From contig NZ_JAANIJ010000001.1 of NCBI RefSeq assembly GCF_011174705.1, forward strand, positions 868,001 through 932,000: a stretch of 64,000 bases of DNA. Direction: 5' to 3'. A program made the translations under genes and the position numbers. Of the stretch, positions 52,583 to 61,298 are shown in pieces; within the stretch, counting starts at the first letter, position 1; each line of letters starts with the position of its first letter. The DNA comes from Tessaracoccus coleopterorum (GTDB taxonomy: Bacteria > Actinomycetota > Actinomycetes > Propionibacteriales > Propionibacteriaceae). The notes under the pieces were generated by a model that saw only the letters and a program-made list of their open reading frames with translations, did not search any database and was not told the DNA's origin.

Positions 52583-54089
52583 TCAGGCCACCTCCCGGAG
52601 ATCGATCCGCCGGTGATCCGGGCGGACATCTCGTGCTCCGTGATGCCCGCGGGGTCGATCTCGTCGGTGATCCGCCCGTCCTTGAGGAGCAGGACCCGGT
52701 TGGAGACCTGGAGAAGTTCCGGAATGTCGTCGGTGATCACGATGATGCCCATGCCCTTGTCGGCCAGCTCCTTCAGGATGAGATGGATGTCACGCTTCGA
52801 GCCGATGTCGACACCGACCGTCGGGCCGTTGAGGATCAGCACGTCGGGCTCGGTCGCGAGCCACTTCGCGATGACGACCCGCTGCTGATTTCCGCCGGAC
52901 AGCGTGTTGACGGCGTTGGCCGGCCTCCGGGTGGCGATCTTCAGCTCGTCGACCCAGCGCGACACCTCGGCGGCGCGCCGCGACCGGACGAGCACCCGCC
53001 ACGGCTGAGGTCGTCCAGCTCGGAGATCACAATGTTGTCGGCGATCGAGCGCTCCAGCATCAGCCCCTCGGTGAGCCGGTCCTCCGGCACGTAGGCGATC
53101 CCGCGTCGAGCGCGTCGCGGATCCCCTTCAGTTTCACGGCCTTGCCGCCCACGCTGATCTGCCCCTGGTCGCTGGGGAACACACCGAACAGTGTGAGCGC
53201 GAGCTCGGTGCGGCCCGAGCCGAGCAGGCCGGTGATGCCGAGCACCTCGCCGCGGCGCAGGGTGAAGCTGACGTCCTCGAAGGCGTCCGTCAGGCCGAGG
53301 CCGCTGACTTCGAGCACAGCCTCCCCAGTTCACCGGAGGGGCGGTCGAGCTGTCGTCGTAGTCGCGGCCGGTCATGTACTCGGCGAACTTCTTGTGGTCG
53401 AGCTCCTCCGGCAGCGTAGTGACGACGACCCGGCCGTTGCGGATGATGGTGAATCGCTCGCTGATCTCGAAGACCTCTTCGAGCTTGTGGCTGACGAACA
53501 GGATCGCGATGCCGCGGGACTGCAGATCGGCGACCACCCGGAACAGGGCCTCGACCTCACGGTGGGTGAGGGCGGTGGTCGGCTCGTCCATGATGAGCAG
53601 CTTCGGCTCGGTGATGAGCGCGCGTGAGATGGCGACGAGCTGCTTGTCTGCGACGGAAAGGTCGCCGACGCGGGCGTCGAGGTCGACCTTGAAGTTGATC
53701 TTGGCCACGGCCTGCTCGGCGATGGCCCGCATGCGCTTCCAGTTGACCAGCTTGCGTCCGTTGGACACCTCGCCGGTCAGCGCAAGGTTCTCGGCGACCG
53801 TCAGGTTCGGGAAGATCGAGAAGTCCTGGTAGATCACCTGGACCCCGTTGTTGATCGCTTCAATCGGCGTCAGCTTCGCGTACGAGGTGCCGCCCATCAC
53901 GATCTCGCCACCGGCGTCCGGGTCGTAGACGCCCGAGATGACCTTGATCATGGTGGACTTGCCCGAGCCGTTCTCGCCCGCGAGGCAGTGCACCTCACCG
54001 GGGTAGATGTCGAAATCGACACTGTCGAGGGCCTTTACACCCGCGAACGACTTGCTGATCCCACGCAGGGACAGAAAGGGTTCAGTCAT
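52583..54089 (-). CDS. RbsA-type ABC transporter ATPase (two domains)
   Basis: About 503 residues with two ABC modules. Module 1: Walker A GENGSGKSTM, a signature motif seen as LSVADKQLVAISRAL, Walker B LLIMDEPTTAL. Module 2: GITGLLGSGRTELAL, LSGGNQQRVVIAKWL, and Walker B VLILNGPTVGVD, in which the DE pair is N-G. ATG 54089. Frameshifts lie near 53325, 53105, 53000 and 52607; the true end is EVA with TGA 52583. It powers sugar import through the two downstream permeases. The altered second site should be inactive in hydrolysis; similar changes are familiar in part of this family. Confidence 0.88.
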
Positions 54090-54115
54090 GAATCTTCCTC
54101 ATCGGGGGATGGCTG

Positions 54116-54152
54116 CGCTCGGGGCCGCCTCTGGGCAGAGGCGACCCGAGCG
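54116..54152. promoter_or_regulatory. Intercistronic hairpin between binding-protein and ATPase genes
   Basis: CGCTCGGG and CCCGAGCG close a stem that continues with CGCCTCT and AGAGGCG around GGGC; two unpaired bases on one side and one on the other. It is eight bases past the binding-protein stop. Its position equals that of the hairpin in the malEFG operon, and it should limit read-through or protect the upstream message. Confidence 0.7.
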
Positions 54153-54159
54153 GTTGGAC

Positions 54160-55214
54160 TCAGAAGCCGAAGCTGTCGACGTTGTCCTTGGTGATCACGA
54201 TCCAGCCTGCACCCTCGAGCACCTTGTCGCTGCCCTCGGCGAACTGGACCTCTTCGTAGCCGGTGACGGCCAGGTTGATCGGGGCCTTGATCTCCTCGCC
54301 CTTGAGCACCTTGACCGCCAGGGAGGCCATCGCCTCGCCCGCATCGGCCGGATCCCACAGCGTGAGGGCGTGCACGAGGCCCTTCTCGAGGATCGCCTTG
54401 TTGGCCTCAGGCATTCCGGTACCCGCGGTGAAGACCTTGCCCTGCAGGCCGAGCTCCTCGATCGCACGGGCGACGCCGGGGCGTCGAACGACGAGGTGCC
54501 CATGATGCCCTTGAGCTCGGGGTACTTCTTGAGGAGCTCCTTGGCCTTCTGGTATGCGACCTCGCCGTCGTCCTGCGACTCCACGCGCGGCTCGGCCTCG
54601 AGCAGCTTGAGGTTCGGGTACTTCTCCTTGGCGTGCGCGACGCCGCCGTCGGCCCACTCGTTGTGGGAGGCGTTCGTGACGTGGCCCACCATCGTGGTGT
54701 ACACGCCCTCTTCACCCATGGCCTCGGCGAGGTTGTCCATGATGAAGCCACCGTAGGCCGAGTTGTTGAAGGCCTCGAGGTCGTACAGGGTGTTCTCCTG
54801 CGAGGCGCCCTCGTGGGTGATGACGGTGATACCGGCGTCCATGGCCTCCTTGAGGACGGGCTCGAGTGCACCCGGGTCGACCGGGACGACACACAGGGCG
54901 TCGACCTTCTGGGCGATCAGGTCGCGGATGACCTGGGCCTGCTGGGTGGCGTCGGTCTCGGCCGGGCCCTTCTGGTACACGTTGAACCCGGAGGATTCGG
55001 CGAACCTCTTGACGCCGACCTCCATGCGGACGAACCACGGGTTGGTGGAGTCCTTCGGCACGACGGCGATGTTGAACTTCTTGTCACCGCCAGCGCCACC
55101 GGCGCTGGACGAGGATCCGGGGGCGGTGGGGGTCGTGTCATCGACACAGGCGGTCAGGCCAACGGCCGCCGCGATGGCGATGCCGTTGATCTTGATGAAG
55201 AGACGCCGCTCCAT
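54160..55214 (-). CDS. Ribose-type sugar-binding lipoprotein
   Basis: Periplasmic-binding-protein of the RbsB/LsrB/RhaS group, about 352 residues. ATG 55214 follows AAAGGAC. The signal peptide MERRLFIKINGIAIAAAVGLTAC ends in a lipobox at Cys23. A Ser/Gly/Ala linker leads to KFNIAVVPKDSTNPWFVRMEVGVKRFAES. LIAQKVDALCVVPVDPGALEPVLKEA and GTGMPEANKAIL are typical. One frameshift lies near 54480, where CCCC should be CCCCC. It captures the sugar at the cell surface. The closest look is to autoinducer-2/rhamnose binding proteins; the ligand is not proven. Confidence 0.87.
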
Positions 55215-55265
55215 TGTGGTTGTCCTTTCGAGACCCGGTGGTGGTAACCGGGCACCCTCGCCCGA

Positions 55266-55321
55266 TTAAAGCGCTTCAAAAGCGTTACCGGAGAGACTAC
55301 TCTGATTCCAGGAGAGCGCAA
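55266..55321 (-). promoter_or_regulatory. Promoter and LacI-type operator of the ribose-type operon
   Basis: On the minus strand TTGCGC (55316-55321) and TAGTCT (55294-55299) are spaced by 16 bases. The perfect palindrome AAGCGCTT, extended to TTAAAGCGCTTCAA at 55266-55279, lies just downstream of the predicted start point. It fits binding by the divergent LacI regulator and would block elongation or open-complex formation. Confidence 0.65.
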
Positions 55322-55368
55322 CAGGCGCCGTCCGAACGATATACATCCGTGACATTTCGGAGGCGGCG

Positions 55369-56386
55369 ATGCCGGGTAGGGAGCGACCGAGAGCGGTCCG
55401 GATGACGGACGTGGCCGCGGCTGCCGGCGTCTCGATCGGGACCGTGTCCAACTCGCTGAACCATCCCGAGCGCGTGGTGCCTGACACCCGCGCAAGGGTC
55501 CTGGCGGCCGTCGAAGCGCTCGGCTTCATGCCCAACCAGCAGGCACGGATCCTCACCGGCGCGCGCGGCAGCACCATCGGACTCGTCATCGTCGACCTCA
55601 CGAGCCCCTTCTTCATGGAGCTCGCCCACGCCGTCGAACAGGCCGCCTCCGGGCCGGCCACATGTTCATGCTGACGACCTCCGAGAACGAGCGTTCCCGC
55701 GAGAGCCAGCGCCTGCAGATGCTGGCGGCGCAGCGCGTGGTCGGCGCGCTGGTGACACCCTCGGGCGGCGGAACCCCATCGACTGAGCAGGAGGCGGGGG
55801 TCCCGCTCGTCCTGATCGACTACGAGAGCCCCGAGCATCCCTGCTCGGTGGTGGTCGACCACGTCGACGGTGGCAGGCAGGCGGCGCGGCACCTGATCGG
55901 CCTCGGTCACACCGACCTGGCCTTCGTGGGCGGCCTGCCCGATCTGCGCCAGTTCGAGCAACGCATCGCCGGCATCCGGGAGGAGATGGCCGCGGCGGGC
56001 CTCGACCCGACGGCCCTGCGGGTGCTGCGCTCCGAGGGCATCGGCGTCGCCTCCGGAGAGCACTCCGCGGACGAACTTCTGGCCTCGGGCCCCACTGCAC
56101 AGGGATCCTCTGCGGCAACGACATGCTCGCGTTCGGCCTGTACCGACGGTTCACGAGGGCCGGGGTCCGGGTTCCCGAAGACGTTGCGGTGGTCGGCTAC
56201 GACGACATCGACTTCGCGGCCAACTGGATCGTCCCGTTGACGACGGTGCGGCAGCCGACGAGGGAGATGGGCCGGATGGCGGCCCAGTTACTGTTCGAGC
56301 ACGCGTCCGGCGGGGAGCATGTGCATCGTCGCATCGTGCTCAGGCCCGAGCTGGTGGTGCGCCGCTCCAGCGGGGCCCTCGACTGA
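55369..56386 (+). CDS. LacI-family transcriptional regulator of the ribose-type operon
   Basis: Helix-turn-helix MTDVAAAAGVSIGTVSNSLNHPERV, then the sensor domain (GSTIGLVIVDLTSPFFMELAHAVEQAA, VVVDHVDGGRQAARHLIGLGHTDLAFVGG, VAVVGYDDIDFAANWIVPLTTVRQP). ATG 55369 follows CGGAGGCGGCG. Frameshifts lie near 55655, 55775 and 56100. Length is about 339 residues. It is divergent from the binding-protein gene and shares the operator there. It should release DNA when the imported sugar or its phosphate binds. Confidence 0.85.
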
Positions 56387-56724
56387 CCCGCCCCACCAGC
56401 ACCCTCTACCGACGCCGCCCACCTGACAGCTCTGCACTGCCGGGCCCATGGAGAGATGGGCAAGTCCGATTGGCCAAGCAGATCAGGCCAGGATCGAGGC
56501 TCTGATCGGGGCGTCCTGGCTGCAGGGCCGAACGGTTGAGCACGCCTTGGCCGCTGCCCCGGCACCATACGGTGCTATTCAAACAGGACGGACCTACTGC
56601 CCGCCAGAGACCCTACGGGCTGCAGAAAACACCTCGAACCTTCGGACAACACACGTAGCCATACCGACAACACCAGCTCGCTCAAACGCTTTGAATCAGC
56701 AAACGAACGCGCTAGAGTAGGTCC
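56387..56724. other. 338-base intergenic region
   Basis: No gene-like frame is seen. It holds the end of the LacI transcription unit and the promoter of the HNH gene (56682-56718). A small hairpin GCACC-ATAC-GGTGC lies around 56562-56575. Nothing else was recognised. Confidence 0.55.
56682..56718 (+). promoter_or_regulatory. Promoter of the HNH gene with LacI-type operator
   Basis: TTGAAT (56691-56696) and TAGAGT (56713-56718) are spaced by 16 bases. The ATG at 56725 is six bases after the -10 box, so the transcript may start at the ATG and have no leader. The palindrome TCAAA-CGC-TTTGA (56682-56694) overlaps the -35 box. Confidence 0.55.
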
Positions 56725-58392
56725 ATGTCGGACACCCTTTTCCAGAGCACCCGCGATGAAGCCATCGCGCGGCTGGAACAAGGCCTGCAGCTGTGGAACT
56801 CCACCGGATCCGACACCCTCGAATCGCCCCAGCATGAACTCGAGCAGCTGGCGCGGCTCAACGCGCTGATCGACCAGCTGCTCGCGACCCGCTCCCTTGC
56901 GGTCTCCGACGCGGACCGGCGCAGGGTCGCGGAGACGGTGACGGGGCTGACGATGGTGATCTGGTTGAAGTCGACCCGGCGGGCGACAAAGGCCGAAGCA
57001 ACGGGGATCATCTTCGCCGGCCACGACCTTGCCGCACATCCCGAGGTCGGGCGGGCGGCTGTGGACGGGACGGTCTCGACCAGGCAGGCCGCGTGTATCA
57101 CCGCGATGCTCGACGATCTACCGTCCCGTTTGACTGTGGAGCAGCAGGGCAGGGCGGCGGAGTTCCTGGTCGCGAAGGCGGCCCGGCTCGATACCAACGC
57201 CCTGAAAAGGCTCGCCGGTGAAGCGCTGGACGTCGCGGACCCGGCCGAGTCGGAGGCTGATGCGGCGGAGCGGGAACAGGCCCGTCTCGAGGCGCAGCAG
57301 CGTCGCGCGGAACGGAACCGGGCGTTCCGGTACCACTACGACGACGGATCGCTCCATTTCTCCGGCCAGGTCCCCGCCGTCGACGGTGCCGAGCTCGTGC
57401 GGCTGGTCGAGGCGCGGGTCGAGGCCGAGAAGCGTGCCACCCGTGACGATCGACGCTCGACAGGCGTGGGGCGGCCTGAGGTGACTCCGGAGCAGCGGGC
57501 GGCGGACGCGTTCATGGCGATCATCCGCGGACATGTCGCTGCGGGTGGTGCGCGGGTGGCGCAGGACCGGGCCCGGGTCGTGGTCCACCTCGACGAAGAG
57601 ACGCTGCGGCGTCGGGTTGAGCAGGCAGGAGTGCTGCCGTCGGGGCAGAAGATCCCCGCAGGCGAGTTGCGGCGCCTGTGCTGCGACGCTGACCTGACCG
57701 CCGTGGTCCTCGGGTCCGCCTCTGAGGTGTTGGATCTGGGCCGGACGCGGCGGCTGGTCTCCGATGAGATCCGCCTCGCGCTCAGCATCCGCGACCGCGG
57801 CTGTGCGTTCCCCGGCTGCGACGCGGCCGATCACGAATGCGAAGCCCACCATGTGGTTCCGTGGTGGGATGGCGGCCCGACCTGCCTGGGGAACCTGGTC
57901 CTGCTGTGTCCGAAACACCACAAACTGGTCGAACCACCCCGGATGCACCACCCACCAGGCAGACCCCAGACCGAATCTCTGGGCGGGACCCTGCCGGGAG
58001 CGATGGGAAGTCCGGATCGATCAGCACGGGATGCCGGCGTTCCTTCCCCGGCACGGCTCGACCCCGACCGAACCCCGATCCCGGGGCACGGCAACCTGCC
58101 CTCACGGCCTGACCCGAGAACCCGTTCGCCGTGGCCGGGTCTGCGGTCATCTCCAGAGGTTTCGGCACGGGCTGCGGCGCTTCGCGCCTTTGCCCGGCTC
58201 AACCGGCGGCGGTGGGCTGCAGCGCTCCGCGCCCTTGCCCGGCTCAACCGGCGGGAAGCACGGGCTGCGCCGCTGCCCGGTGGCGGTGGGGTCTGCGGAC
58301 CTGGGACCCGGCAGCGAGACTCCCCGGCGTCGACCGGTCCGTCGTTACTGCCAAGAATCCGACCACCGCGAAGTCGGGGACAGGCCAGGTGA
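56725..58392 (+). CDS. HNH endonuclease with DUF222 domain (13E12 repeat family)
   Basis: The DUF222 region spans about residues 20-300 (ELEQLARLNALIDQLLATRSLAVSDADRRR, FLVAKAARLDTNALKRLAGEALDV, FSGQVPAVDGAELVRLVEAR). The HNH nuclease follows: CAFPGCDAADHECEAHHVVPWWDGGPTCLGNLVLLCPKHH with the His, Asn and His metal and catalytic residues. Two breaks lie after it (near 57935 and 58045); between them ERWEVRIDQHGMPAFLP is the usual domain end. No Shine-Dalgarno is seen ahead of ATG 56725. The frame then runs into GC-rich repeats up to 58392, so the C-terminal 90 residues are doubtful. These genes are often multicopy in mycobacteria and relatives; their role is unclear. Confidence 0.82.
   Translation: MSDTLFQSTRDEAIARLEQGLQLWNSTGSDTLESPQHELEQLARLNALIDQLLATRSLAVSDADRRRVAETVTGLTMVIWLKSTRRATKAEATGIIFAGHDLAAHPEVGRAAVDGTVSTRQAACITAMLDDLPSRLTVEQQGRAAEFLVAKAARLDTNALKRLAGEALDVADPAESEADAAEREQARLEAQQRRAERNRAFRYHYDDGSLHFSGQVPAVDGAELVRLVEARVEAEKRATRDDRRSTGVGRPEVTPEQRAADAFMAIIRGHVAAGGARVAQDRARVVVHLDEETLRRRVEQAGVLPSGQKIPAGELRRLCCDADLTAVVLGSASEVLDLGRTRRLVSDEIRLALSIRDRGCAFPGCDAADHECEAHHVVPWWDGGPTCLGNLVLLCPKHHKLVEPPRMHHPPGRPQTESLGGTLPGAMGSPDRSARDAGVPSPARLDPDRTPIPGHGNLPSRPDPRTRSPWPGLRSSPEVSARAAALRAFARLNRRRWAAALRALARLNRREARAAPLPGGGGVCGPGTRQRDSPASTGPSLLPRIRPPRSRGQAR
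58259..58361 (+). repeat. 103-base direct repeat, copy 1
   Basis: Begins CACGGGCTGC and ends AAGAATCCG. It matches the copy at 58464-58566 at all but two of 103 positions by eye. The copy lies within the doubtful 3' part of the HNH reading frame. Confidence 0.85.
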
Positions 58393-58463
58393 ACCCGTGC
58401 AACGCCAGACCTGCTGGCCCGATTGGCCGTGGCCGGGTCTGCGGTTGACTCGCGAGGTTTCGG

Positions 58464-58566
58464 CACGGGCTGCGGCGCTGCCCGGTGGCGGTGGGGTCTG
58501 CGGACCTGGGACCCGGCAGCGAGACTCCCCGGCGTCGACCGGTCCGTCGTTGCTGCCAAGAATCCG
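58464..58566 (+). repeat. 103-base direct repeat, copy 2
   Basis: Second copy, 205 bases downstream of copy 1. The match to the region before copy 1 extends upstream as AGGTTTCGGCACGGGCTGCGGCGCT, which is also at 58157-58181, so the array was built by more than one duplication. Confidence 0.85.
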
Positions 58567-59163
58567 TCGACTGCTCAGGTGGCCCGGCAGCGCAGCCGAA
58601 CGAGCGCCGTCGCCAAAACGCCTTGTGGTCGAGCCCCTGCCCGTCGACGGGAGTGGCTTCGACACGGGCGGCGTCCGTTCCTCGCCGCCGGCCCGGCTCA
58701 ACCGACTGCTGTTGGCCGACCCCGACGATCAGCCCGACCCGGCGCGGACCACCACCGCAGCAGGAAGCGCGGGCACAGCAGGAGGCGCGGGCACAGGAGG
58801 AAGCCCAACCACAGCAGTCGGTACAGCAGAAAAGCCCGACCACAGCAGTCGGTTGAGCCGGCCCCGCGCGGAGCGCCGGGCCGTGCCGAAACCACTCCCG
58901 ACCCGGCGCAGAGACCCGAGCAGAGCCCACCTGACAGCGGTTGAGTGCCAGCCCGTCGCCTGGGGTGTTTCATCACCAACCGCCCGACGGCGACCCTTGA
59001 CAACACCAAGCAGCATCACGGGCCAGCGAACCCGTTCCACGCCCCGGCCCGGCTCAACCGACTGCGACAGGCCGACCCCGACGAGCACACCCGACCCCGC
59101 CCAGGAACCCGAGCACAGCAAGACCCCGGGCGCAGCAGGAAGCCCAACGCTCAGGCGGGACCG

Positions 59164-60038
59164 TCAGACGCCGAACTCAGAGCCCGTCAGCCGGCGGTAA
59201 GCCTCGAGGTAGCGATCGCGGGTGGCCGTCACGACGGCCTCTGGCAGCGCCGGGGGCGGCGTGTCGGACGCCTTGTCCCAACCCGATTCGTGGGCGAGCC
59301 AGTCGCGCACGTACTGCTTGTCGAAGCTCGGGATCGCCCCGCCCGGCACCCACGCCTCCGCGTCCCAGAAGCGGGACGAGTCGGGCGTCAGCACCTCATC
59401 GCCGAGCACGAGGGTGCCGTCGGCGCGGTGGCCGAACTCGAACTTGGTGTCGGCCAGGATGATGCCGCGCCCCGCCGCGATCCGTTCCGCGTCGGAGTAC
59501 AGCCGGAGGGTCACATCACGCAGTTCGGCGGCGAGCTCGGCGCCGTGGAGCCGCTCGATCGTGGCGAAGTCGACGTTCTCGTCGTGCTCGCCCAGCTTCG
59601 CCTTGATGGCGGGGGTGAAGATCGGTTCGGGCAGCTTGTCGCCGTCGCGCAGCCCGGCGGGCAGCGAGATCCCACAGACGGTGCCGCTCTCGCGGTACTC
59701 GGCCCAGCCCGAGCCGGTCAGGTAGCCGCGGGCGACGCACTCAACCTCGACCATCTCGAGCGACTCGACAACCGTCGCGCGGCCCGCGACAGCTTCAGGC
59801 ACCTGCGTCGAGATGACGTGATTGGGCACGTCGAGCTGCTCGAACCACCAGAGGGACAGCTGTGTCAGGATCGCCCCTTGTCGGGGATCGGGGTCGTCAG
59901 CACGAAATCGAAGGCAGAGATGTTGTCGGTGGCCACCATCAGGATGGCGGGCTCGCCGTCTGACGTCACGTCGTACAGCTCACGCACCTTCCCTGCATGT
60001 CGGAGGGGAAGGTTGACAACATCACCGAACTGACTCAC
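59164..60038 (-). CDS. purC: Phosphoribosylaminoimidazole-succinocarboxamide synthase (SAICAR synthase)
   Basis: About 291 residues. It joins aspartate to CAIR with ATP in purine synthesis. Conserved blocks: GKVRELYDV near residue 16, [36 protein letters not shown] and [15 protein letters not shown] 60038 is the start ([16 protein letters not shown]); AGGATGAGG precedes it. One frameshift lies near 59882, where GGGG should be GGGGG. It starts four bases after the chelatase stop on the same strand, so it may be co-transcribed with the sulfate genes. Confidence 0.94.
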
Positions 60039-60042
60039 GGCC

Positions 60043-60729
60043 TCATCCTAAGGTGCGCGCGACGACGAGGTCTGCCAGCACCGATGTCCGGGCAAGCGCA
60101 CCGGGCACCATCCGCACGCCGAGGGAGGCGCAACGGTCATCCATCCGGTCACGCAGGATGCCCTCCGCGACCATGAAGCTCACAGCGAGCACCCGCTCGT
60201 GGCCGCGCTGCAGCCGGGCGACCACGTCCTCCACGGCCTGGCCACCGTCGAGTGCGGCCACGTCCCAGGTACCCCATCCCTGACGCGGTGCGCTGTCGAT
60301 GGTCTCGGAGACGGTGGCGACAGCTGCACTGTCGGACGAGCCAGCGGCGAACAGGACGACCGCGGTGTCGGGGTCGGCCTGCTGCCCGTCGGCCGCAAGG
60401 AGTTCGATGCACGCGTCAAGGAGGCGCTGGTCGGGGCCGAGCGTGGGAGCGAGCCGCACGTCAGCTCCCCCGACCCGCAGCCTCTCGACGGCCTGCGGCA
60501 CGTCGACCCTCGAGTGGTAGGCGGGGGTGAGGAGCAGCGGCACCGCGACGGCCCGGCCGGACAGTTCAAGTGCGAGGGTGTCGGCCGACGGCTCGTGGTG
60601 ATCGAGATAGCACGTGCCGACGGCCCGGCCGGCCCGCACCCGCGAGCGCACGGCATCGGTCAGCGCCTCAACGTCGCGGGCGTGACGCGGGTCGGGCGAT
60701 CCATGGGCGATCAACACTATGTCCGGCAT
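60043..60729 (-). CDS. Sirohydrochlorin chelatase-like protein (CbiX/SirB family)
   Basis: An intact protein of 228 residues with two CbiX-type half domains. The metal-binding His9 is in VLIAHGSPD and the second His in [12 protein letters not shown] (about residue 72). In this family it inserts iron (or cobalt) into sirohydrochlorin. Next to a precorrin-2 dehydrogenase domain and sulfate-reduction genes it most likely makes siroheme for sulfite reductase. ATG 60729. It lies 56 bases after the siroheme-synthase end, and its TGA is followed by purC. Confidence 0.85.
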   Translation of the reverse strand: MPDIVLIAHGSPDPRHARDVEALTDAVRSRVRAGRAVGTCYLDHHEPSADTLALELSGRAVAVPLLLTPAYHSRVDVPQAVERLRVGGADVRLAPTLGPDQRLLDACIELLAADGQQADPDTAVVLFAAGSSDSAAVATVSETIDSAPRQGWGTWDVAALDGGQAVEDVVARLQRGHERVLAVSFMVAEGILRDRMDDRCASLGVRMVPGALARTSVLADLVVARTLG

Positions 60730-60785
60730 GCCACTACCTTAACCTGAGAATTTCCTGAGAACCCTTAGAATGGCAGATGGGCAGG

Positions 60786-61298
60786 TCAGAGCGACCCGGC
60801 GCGTCCATCCACCGGCCTGGTCCTCCGGAGCGGGAGCCGCCCCTCAACCAGCAGTACCCGGATCGCGTCGCGCACCGCCACCGCACGGCGCGGGTCTCCC
60901 CGCCCGTGACTGCCACCTCGATGCCGTCGGCCTCCCCTTCGCCACGGGCGACGGCCGGGTCCAGGCCGACGACCGCCGATGGTCGGCCCCGTTCACGCAC
61001 CAGATCCTCGCGGCGGCCGCCTCCCACGCTACGAGCGCGTCGACCTCCCGCACCCCGTCGCGGTGTGAACCAGCCACGCGGGTTCGGGATCGGCGAGGTC
61101 GCCCTGCCGGTAGGCCCGCCGCGACCAGCGGACGCGGCCCGCGTCAACCAAGCCGGTGAGTCGGTCCGTGATCTGCGGCGCGATCACCTGCACGGCGGCC
61201 CCCGCGTCGACCAGGCCGCGCACCCGTCGGGTGGCGACGCAGCCGCCGCCCACCACGACGACGCGCCTGCCGGTGAGGTCGAGCGTCAGCGGATACAT
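60786..61298 (-). CDS. Precorrin-2 dehydrogenase domain (siroheme synthase N-terminal type)
   Basis: About 171 residues. MYPLTLDLTGRRVVVVGGGCVATRRV is the NAD-binding start of the Met8/CysG-N family, which oxidises precorrin-2 to sirohydrochlorin. IEVAVTGG and then, after a break, DPRRAVAVRDAIRVLL are the family end. Frameshifts lie near 61070, 60985 and 60885. The frame is open without a stop from the cysN gene into this domain, so as written it is the C-terminal part of a CysN fusion; ATG 61298 would be the start if separate. No methyltransferase domain follows. Confidence 0.78.

Larger units (their letters stand above)
58128..59163. other. Repeat-rich, low-complexity GC stretch
   Basis: About 1 kb after the HNH gene with long open frames on both strands but no protein family. 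It holds the 103-base direct repeat pair listed separately, a 20-base repeat GCCGTGGCCGGGTCTGCGGT (58128-58147 and 58426-58445), and the 14-mer GCCCGGCTCAACCG at 58192, 58237, 58691 and 59047, with a near-match inverted at 58850. In one frame it reads as Arg/Pro/Thr-rich peptide such as ARLNRLLLADPDDQPDPA. It may be decayed tails of HNH-family genes. Confidence 0.6.

Noticed and set aside
56725..58392. Mobile element built around the HNH nuclease
   Set aside because: No terminal inverted repeats, target duplications, intron or intein boundaries could be found around it.
58128..59163. CRISPR array
   Set aside because: The repeats are of mixed length and irregular spacing, lack uniform spacers, and no cas genes are present.
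57764..59200. Separate 478-codon gene after the HNH domain
   Set aside because: Its first part is the HNH C-terminus in a shifted frame and the rest is repeat-derived Arg/Pro/Thr-rich sequence without family features.
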